Position numbers and translations under genes: made by a program. Shown piece by piece: positions 56,397-64,000 of a stretch of 64,000 nucleotides of DNA. Under the pieces are notes generated by a model. It ran no database searches. It saw only the letters and a program-made list of their open reading frames with translations, and was not told the origin of the DNA. Within the stretch, counting starts at the first letter, position 1. Each line of letters begins with the position of its first letter. The stretch comes from Botryosphaeria dothidea (Eukaryota > Ascomycota > Dothideomycetes > Botryosphaeriales > Botryosphaeriaceae), in the NCBI GenBank assembly GCA_011503125.2, contig WWBZ02000062.1:620001-684000 (forward strand). Direction: 5' to 3'.

Positions 56397-59300
56397 GTAT
56401 ACCCGATAGAGAAGCTTTTTAAGTATTTCCGCTAGGTATAGAATCTTTTAAACGTCTATAAAAAGACGTATTACCTCTATAGTCGGGTCTATATATAATC
56501 TAATACCGGTAGCTAAATACGGTCCTTATTAGTTAAGGAAATTAGTAGCGCGACTAAACTACGTATCGCGATTAGTTCGCGTACTCGAGGAAGCTATATT
56601 CTTAGGCCTAGGTTTACGCTAGAAGAATTAGTACTCGACGCCTATTATTGCCCCGCTAGAAGTAGACGTCTTACTACCGATAACCGCTCTACTACGTACC
56701 GTTCGACTACGTAGCTTCTTTTAAGCAACCCTCCTTCGCACTTTAAATAACTACTATTTAATACGACCTTTTATACGTAATATATTAGACACGATTAACC
56801 GTAGTTTACTCTTTCTACTATAATTATATTCTTATTTTCTTACTTTCTCTTAATATAGACTCTTCCGACTCTTTTACGAAGCGTTAGCCCGTTCTAATCC
56901 TTTTAAGATAAAATAAGGACGCTTAGTTCCCGTTAATAAAGGTATAGCTAGAAGGTAAAGGTCTATACTATACTATTACTAACTCTACTAATCCTTCTAT
57001 ACCGGATAGTTAGTTCGGTATAGAATTTAGAAGTACTAAGAACGACTCGAGGGCCTAGTATTAGATAAGGATTTATATTAACGAAGACGATGCCGAGAGA
57101 GTACGAGATCTTAACTTAGCTAAGCTCGTATAGGAATCTCTAAAGAATAAGTACTTAGAGAAGCTCTAAGGTATCGGCAGGTAATACCTACTAAACTACG
57201 TTAATTACTAAATAGAGCCTAAAACTACTATTAAGACCGCCTAGACCTAGCTTTAAACGCTAGGAAAGAAGCTCGCTACCTTCGATAAGAATATAAAGAA
57301 TATTACTTTAGAGAAGGCACGCTTCTAGCGTCTATTATAAGCGCTTTCGGACTCGTACTAGTTAATCCGGATAAGCCTTAACGTCTAGAAGAATATCTCG
57401 GTCGAGAACGGTATTATACTACTATAGAAGAAGGAATTACGTTAAAATAGAATCTCTACTACGCTCGTAGTAAGGTAGTAGAACTAAGATAGAACCTCCG
57501 CCGAACCTCGCCGCCGTAGCCTAACGAGAGATAGATAAAGCGGGTACTACCTCTATAACTAAAACTACCGCGTTCGCGACTATAAATATCTTTTAGAAGC
57601 GCGTAGTCTTATATAGAAGAAGCGCGTAGCGCGGAGGAGCTAGCTATCTTATCTTGCTATATAGCTAAAGACTCTATAAGATTAAATTAACTAACTAAAG
57701 GCCTTCTAAGCCGTTAAAAATAAGCCTATCTACGATAATAAAGCTACTAAAAGCTAAGAAATTAGTAGTAAAGAAGAGGACGTTAAGGAGATTACTATAC
57801 TATTAAAATCTATTACTAGTAAGCTTCCTAAAGATATCTAGATTATAGATTCCGCTATATCTATATATATAACTAACTAACGCTAACTTTTTAGTAGACC
57901 TCTAACCCGTATTATAAGACGCACGATTAAAGTTAGTAGGGGAGTATTATACGCCGACTACGTCGGCTTAGTTATATTAGTAGATAGGCACGGTAATTCG
58001 ATTTCTTTATCCTCTATTCTTTACGTTCTAAAACTAGATATAAATCTTCTCTCTAGCCGATAGGTATATAAGAACGGACTAAAGGATTCTTTTAATAATC
58101 GTTTCCTCTACCTTAGAGATCGGTACGGTAAGAATATTCTTATCGCTTAAGAGAATAGGGGAGTTTATTTTATAGATAAGATTAAACCGATAAGTAAATA
58201 CTTCGCGCTATCGGCTCTCGAGATAGCGTAATAATAGATTTAACTAGCTACGCTAGCCTTAGCCTATAGTAAGGTAAATCCGTAGACCGAGTTACTAATA
58301 GCCTACGAAATCTAAACTACTAGATAAGGATAAGACCCTACTCTAGAGGTAATAGTAACTAACTAAAAGATTAAGCTATTTAGGCTATAGTATAGAAGAT
58401 TTAGATATCTTAGTAAGTAAAAGCTAGTAGAGCTATATAAGATAACGACTCTCGTAGAGCCGATTTCTACTATAGCGGAGGAAGACTACGTATATAAAGT
58501 ATATACCCTTACTAAAATAAAAAATAAGAAAGAGTACTACGTAAGTAATAGGAAAGCCGTAAGTCTATTACTTATTTTAATCGACGTTTACGGCCCGCTA
58601 CTAGAATCTTAGGCTAGCTACTACTACTTTCTTAAGATCGTCGATAATTACTTAAGAAAGATATAGACTATCGCGCTTAAGAGGCGAGAGAAAGTACTAC
58701 GCGTCTTAAATAAATAGCGCGTAAAGATAGAACTTTAAGGAGGAGTAAAGCTCGCTACCGTTTATAGCGATAACGCTACTAAGCTTAAGGCCGTCCTTAA
58801 TTAGTAGTACGTAACCCTTAGAATTACTCTCTAATATACTATTCCGTATTAGTTAAGTTAAAATAGTATAGTAGAGCGAGCTATCTAGACTATAGAAGCC
58901 TAAGTAAGAGTAATACTAAAAAAAGTAAAGCTTCTAATAGACTTTTAGGTAGAAGTAGCCGAGATCGATACTTACCTACGGAATCGGACTATAACTAGAC
59001 CTCTTATCGACGGAAAATCTACGACCCCTAAGGAAGCGTTTATAGGTTAAAAGCTAAGTATCGACTATATACGCGTCTAGGGGTATAAGGTCTACTTATA
59101 TATTAACTCTAAATCTCTACTAGTTAGTTTAAGATATAATAAGTTTATAGACCGAGTAAGAGTAGAAGTCTTTATAGAGTACGTAGACGAAACTAAAAAG
59201 TAGTACCGCCTATAGGCTCCGGATCTTAAAAGAATAATCCGTAGTTATATAGTACGGTTCTCGGAAAGCGAAAAGAGAGGAAATATTAATCTAAAACTAA

Positions 59301-61493
59301 AGATTAAAGCAAGTAGTAATATAGTCCCCTAAAGGCGACCTATAGATCGCCTAAGGAAAATTTTATTCGCTCTAGAACTAGTTATAGAGAAGAGGGAAAG
59401 TACGCTAGAAGTAGGAGAGAAGATAGACTTAGAGGCCGACTACGGATTTAATATTTAGAAACGAGAGAATAAGGAGACTTAATCCTATAACGCCCTAAGA
59501 ATACGTTTATAGTCGAGCGTAGCTTAGCGACTAAAGACGGATCTAGCTATAGTAGATAGTACTATATTAAATACGGATCCGCAATTAGGAGCGTAGGAGC
59601 GTCTATCTACTACCTAAGGGGAGATAAGTAGATCTAAGAAAAAGAAACGCGCTAAACGTCCGCGACTAGGAACGTTTATAGAAGTATATATTCTAAAGCG
59701 TAAAAGATTAGAGGAGGATATAACTACGGGAGAGCCGGTAGTAAAAGTACCTCGGAGCTTATTTACGCTTATTAGCTAAATACTAGTTAAGTACTATTAA
59801 CGCCCTAAGGTATAAGTATTCTACGCGCTCTTAGTAGTACTTAGTAAGATAATAGAACCGGAAATTCTAACGCCGAAAACCTACGTAGAAGTAGTAGGAG
59901 ATAAGTAATTTAGTAAGCTTTAGAGAAAAGCAATCTAGAATAAACTTACTACTCTCGCGTTAAACGGTATATAGGAAGAAGTCGTGTCTCTAAAAGGAGT
60001 AAATATTATAATAAGCAAGTAGGTTTTTAAGCTAAAACTTAATATTAACGGCTTACTTAAAAAGGCTAAAGCTCGCCTTATTATAAGAGGTTTTACTTAA
60101 CGATTTAGACTCGACTTTTAGGATACCTTTGCCCCTACCGTCCGTTATAAGACCCTTCGAACGTTTCTAGCTATTATTACGCTCTTTAATATAGAGCTCT
60201 ACTAGATTAATATTAATAATATCTTTACCGAGTTACGCCTTCGCAAAGACATCTATATAGCTCTACTAGATAGAGTAAGAGTCGTACCCGGACGCGTCTT
60301 TAAGCTCCTACGTAGCCTATACGGTCTTAAGTAAGCCGTACGGGACTAGAATAGTAACTATATAAAAGTACTAAAAGATATCGGATTCCGTTAAAGCCTA
60401 GTAGATCTATACCTACTAGTTTACGACGAAAGGAAAATACTACTACTTATATACGTGAATAATATCCTAGTTACCGCCTAAAGCGGTTAAATAGGAGATA
60501 TTATCTAGTTTAAAAACGTAATTAGTAAGGCCTTTAAGATTAAGGATCTAGGAGAGATAAAGAAGATCCTTAGTATCTAAGTTACTCGTAATCGTAGGCA
60601 CCGGACGCTACGCTTTAATTAGTCTTATTACTTACGAGAGATACTTTAGTTACTTAGTATAGAATAGGATAAGTTAAGGCTATCGATACTATCGATAAAC
60701 GGATACGACGCGCTCTAACCCGCCGGGCTAGAGGATAAGAGAATCGACCTAAAGAAATATTAGTATACCGTTAGAAAACTAATATATCTTACGATTCTTA
60801 TACGTTCGGATCTTATATTCCTAATAGGATAACTAAGCTAATATCTAAGCGACCCCGTAGAATACTACGGCTAAGTACTTAAAGATCTTCTACGGTATCT
60901 TAGGTTAACGGCCGATCTAGAAATCGTATATAAGAATAGTAGGAGCTCTAGTCTTATTAGCTACTCGGACTTAGACTACGCTATAGATAAGATAGATAGA
61001 AAGTTAATCTCCGGATTTATCTTTCTACTAGTAAACGGACTAATTAGCTAGAGAAGCTAAAAGTAAAAATTAGTAGCGACCTCTATAGCTAAAGCCGAAT
61101 ATATAGTAATATCTACCTACGCTAAGAAATCCTAATAGCTCGTTAGACTATTACGAGATATAGGCGTAGGAGAGTATCTAGGGCGATTCCCTTACTAGGG
61201 GCAACTACGCGAGAACGAGAAGTTCCGTAGTTACTATATTAATATAAAGGGAGATAACTAGGCGGTACTAAGCCTAGCGAAGAATCTATAGATATACGAT
61301 AGGTTAAAGTATATCGATATTTACTATTATAACATCCGTAATCTTATATAAAGGAACCGGATTTATATCGAGTATATATATACTAAGGATATAGTAGCGG
61401 ACGGGCTTACTAAGCCCTTACTAAGGGAAGGTTTTTAAAGATTTATTAGCTAACTAGGACTCGAGAAATTACGGTATAACGGCTAAGTAGGAG

Positions 61494-61692
61494 TGTTAAG
61501 AAAATAGCCGTACTAGCCGTGGTTTAGTTATCCGGTAATACTAGATAAATAGACTAGTTAAGGGCTACTAGGCCTTTCTAGATAGGACTAGTATAGCACG
61601 TAATCTATACGTATATCTTCTAGTATAGTTACGGTAGATAGAAGAAAAAATATCTTTCTATAAGCTATCTCTATACCGCTACTATCGTAATA
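61494..61692 (+). repeat. 3' LTR of the copia element
   Basis: 199 bp, starts TGTTAAG and ends TCGTAATA. A purine-rich tract (AAGTAGGAG, about 61485-61493) just before it is the probable plus-strand primer. Confidence 0.93.
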
Positions 61693-61697
61693 TTAAT

Positions 61698-62759
61698 TTA
61701 AGTATTAGCGTAAGCTATTTTAATCGTCTCTTAAATAATAGATATATTAAGAATATAGCTCTATTCTACGTTAGATATTTATCTATTCTAGATAGGAGAG
61801 TAAGTAAGCTAGTCCGGGCGTTTCTAAATAGGCTTAGTATAGTACGTAATCTACGTATATATCTTCTACGTATCGGATTAGTATAATAATATAGAGATAA
61901 ATAAGTATAAGGGGCTTAGATCTATAAGATCTAATATAAGAGGCTAGGCTTAAGAGATAAGAAATAAGAGAAAAGATAAAAAGATATAGTAAGTCTACGG
62001 AGAATAAGGTAGTCTAAGAAGAATATAAAGTTACTAGACTAAAGAACTAACTACGAGGTAGAGAGAGCGAGATTTATATATATAAAGAACTAACTAAAAT
62101 ACTAGCTTTCTAATTTATAAGTAGATAAGTCTAGACCTCGGTACTAAATTAACGAAGCTAAAGAGAAAGTAAGAGGTCTATAGACTAGAATTTTAATACT
62201 ATTTTTCTCTTCTAGAAAGGATAAGTTTTCTAAGAGCTAGGGGGTCGAGGTTTTAAAGAATACTTCTAGTAGAAATAGTTAAATACTATCGTTTCTTAAA
62301 TAGAATTATATAGTTTCTAAGTAAGTTTAGAGTAATCTTTCTAGCGGATAAGATACTAGTAAGTTTCTCTACGAATTCGAATATTAAGAAGTTCTTTAAT
62401 TAGCTATTCTTCTTCGCTATTAATAATAATAGATAGTAGTAGGGCTTAACGTTAGCCTAGTAGAAGATTTTCTACTACTAGTTTAAGAAGAGAGACGTTA
62501 AAAATAGAGTATAATCGAACGGAGGTAGAAAGATTAAGTTTATATATATAGATAGATAGATAAATTTATTTCTTCCCGATATAGCTCTCTTACGGGTCTA
62601 TACGGGGCTAGCTATCTATTATTATTTTATACGAGAGGGAAAATCTTTTTACCTAGTAAAACCCCTCCTCTCTCTCTAGATATACTATCCTATACTAGTT
62701 CTATTTTTTCTTCTTACCGGTAGCGGCTACTATAGTAGCCCTATATTATTATAAACGTG
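61698..62759. repeat. RIP-mutated AT-rich DNA
   Basis: Same CpA/TpG-depleted composition as the copia element, without surviving frames. It continues what lay right of the copia insertion site, i.e. the element was inserted in an older repeat. Confidence 0.6.
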
Positions 62760-64000
62760 GCTTGCTTAGACCCCTTACCTCTCGTTTACCTTCGTTAATT
62801 TAAAATCTAGATCTAGACTTACCTGCTTATAAATCAGGAAGCTAGTATTTTAGTTCGTTCTTTATGTATATAAAGCTCGCCCCTCTGCTTTGTAGTTAGT
62901 TCTTTAGTCTAGCAATAAGTATTCCTCGCGTATAACTTGGTACGCCTTGAATTGGACCTTGCTTGCCTCCCTCGTCCCTCGTCCCTCGTCCCTCGTCTTT
63001 CGCACCTCATACCCTCGCCCTTTGAACTACACCCTTATACTTCGGCATTGCTTTACCCCTACTGCCTTTACCGGCTTCGTTATCTCGTCTCTCCGCCCTC
63101 CAAGGTCCGTTCATTATATATATTTATCTACTAGATCTATCTCTTTAGTTCTTATTTTCGTAGTTATCCGAGTTCTAATAGTTCTAGTAGTCCTAGTAGT
63201 CCTCCTAGTTTCTCTTCTTAGTTACTCTTCTAGATTAGTTCTCTTACTAAGCTAAATTACTTAAGTAGCCCTAGGCGTAAAAACTAGTCTATCGCTACTT
63301 TAATTCTCTTCTTTATTAAGAGAAAAAAATAGTAGTCCGTAGTTTCTATCTTTTAGAGTATCTATACTCTATTCTATTAGAAGTCGAAGTAGAAGAAAAG
63401 AATATACTTTAGAGTTTATTTATACTAGCCGTATAGGTAGGTAGAACTAAAATACTCTAGCACCTTACGCCTAGAGAGAAAGTCCTCTAGTTTAATATAC
63501 TCTATACGTAGTAGAGTAGCGAGTATACTCTATAGCTTAGGTAGTTCGCTATAAATTTATCTAATTTTTAGGTTCTACTATATACTTTAGGCTACTAGCT
63601 TACCTTATCTTTCTTAGCTAGTAAACTTTATCTATCTCTTCTTCTACTTATTTCTATATATTATACGTAGTTTTATTCGCTCTAGAAGGCTTTAGTAGAT
63701 AGGAGGGTAGTAGTAAAAGAGAAAGTTTATCTTTTTTCTAAGTAGAGATCTCCTAGCTAGGCTAGCGGTATCTCTAGTACTTAAAGTAGCCCTAGCTATC
63801 TATTTAATACTCTAGTAAGTTTTCTCTACTACTATTATAACTAGGCTATCTTTAGCTCTAATAGTTTAGGCTAGTACTAGTTTATCTAGGTATAATAAGA
63901 GTAGAAGAATCTCCGTTTTATACTCTAAGGTTTATATACTAGTTAACTTATACGCTCCTAAGATAGTACGTAGATACTAGTTTTAGATCTTCTATAGTAG
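62760..64000. repeat. Left part of another repeat: promoter-like leader and RIP-hit body
   Basis: From about 62760 to 63110 CpA and TpG reappear; a TATA-like box (TATATAAAG, 62868) and pyrimidine-rich leader with (CCCTCGT)4 at 62969-62996 follow. After 63120 the DNA is again CpA/TpG-poor and AT-rich to the window's end, with no intact frame. This looks like an LTR or 5' leader followed by the body of a second retroelement that runs off the edge. No partner LTR is visible, so its class is unknown. The short frames at 62937-63255 are not genes. Confidence 0.5.
62969..62996 (+). repeat. (CCCTCGT)4 tandem repeat
   Basis: Four perfect 7-bp copies in the pyrimidine-rich leader described above. Confidence 0.9.

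Larger units (their letters stand above)
56175..61697 (+). mobile_element. Full-length RIP-destroyed Ty1/copia LTR retrotransposon
   Basis: Element 56180-61692 (5,513 bp) with 199-bp LTRs and 5-bp target duplication TTAAT (56175-56179, 61693-61697). The plus-strand remains, in copia order: protease (IIDSAISIYITN, about 57842-57877), integrase region (about 58.4-59.1 kb), reverse transcriptase (TFAPTVRYKTLRTFLAII, about 60120-60180; LLRSLYGLK, 60305; YVNNILVTA, 60451), RNase H (LVATSIAKAEYI, about 61068-61103). Many former Gln/Trp codons are TAG/TAA. The polymerase active-site aspartates read as asparagine (VNN). Protease before RT with integrase between is the copia order. No part can be expressed. 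Confidence 0.93.

Noticed and set aside
62937..63255. Overlapping 65- and 102-codon frames near the right end
   Set aside because: They arise from the CCCTCGT repeat and following AT-rich DNA, giving low-complexity Leu/Val/Ser sequence.
1..64000. CRISPR arrays, bacterial operons, Shine-Dalgarno sites, rRNA genes
   Set aside because: No regularly spaced repeats, operon-like gene packing or rRNA sequence was seen. Genes have spliceosomal introns.

Overview
The window looks like filamentous ascomycete (Pezizomycotina) nuclear DNA. Genes are monocistronic and carry short GT-AG introns of 46-184 bp. Families typical of these fungi are present: a Bys1-like secreted protein, L-galactonate dehydratase, HET, STAND-N-terminal, DUF6594 and DUF2855 proteins. 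The last ~8.5 kb is an AT-rich block in which CpA and TpG are almost absent, the mark of repeat-induced point mutation (RIP). I cannot name the species.

Layout. 1-20 kb is mostly housekeeping or metabolism with long GC-rich gene-free stretches: Bys1-like protein (2.7-3.6 kb, -), SDR oxidoreductase (5.2-6.4, +), FKBP12 prolyl isomerase with five introns (10.5-11.4, -), histidinol-phosphatase (12.5-13.6, -), tRNA-Arg(CCT) (15.3, +), a NUDT15-like Nudix hydrolase (16.3-17.0, +) convergent with a Cue1-like ER protein (17.1-17.8, -), and L-galactonate dehydratase (18.9-20.3, +). Several of these genes only become visible after splicing.

21-36 kb is the most interesting region. A STAND-type N-terminal-domain/ankyrin protein (21.5-24.5, +) is followed by a fungal protein of unknown function (24.8-26.2, -). 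That gene diverges, across 615 bp, from a 2,383-residue protein (26.8-34.2, +). The giant joins a ZNFX1/Hrr1/SAD-3-like superfamily 1 helicase and an NFX1-type Cys/His zinc-binding segment to three intact CbxX/CfqX-type AAA+ modules. A second STAND-N-terminal protein follows (34.8-36.2, +). Together this resembles a nucleic-acid-surveillance or self/non-self recognition neighbourhood.

37-55 kb holds accessory genes and visibly decaying ones: a 581-aa unknown protein, a DUF2855 protein, a small secreted protein, a membrane sulfotransferase-like protein and a GST-like protein. Beside them lie at least four pseudogenes: a small fungal family with an in-frame TGA, an F-box-family remnant, a HET gene carrying a 134-bp MITE with 7-bp target duplication plus frameshifts, and a DUF6594 gene with an in-frame TGA.

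55-64 kb is a transposon graveyard: a 94-bp hAT-like MITE, a 153-bp solo LTR with 5-bp target duplication, a complete but RIP-destroyed Ty1/copia element (56180-61692, 199-bp LTRs, TTAAT duplication), and the start of another RIP-hit repeat running off the right edge. Gene decay is concentrated next to this block.
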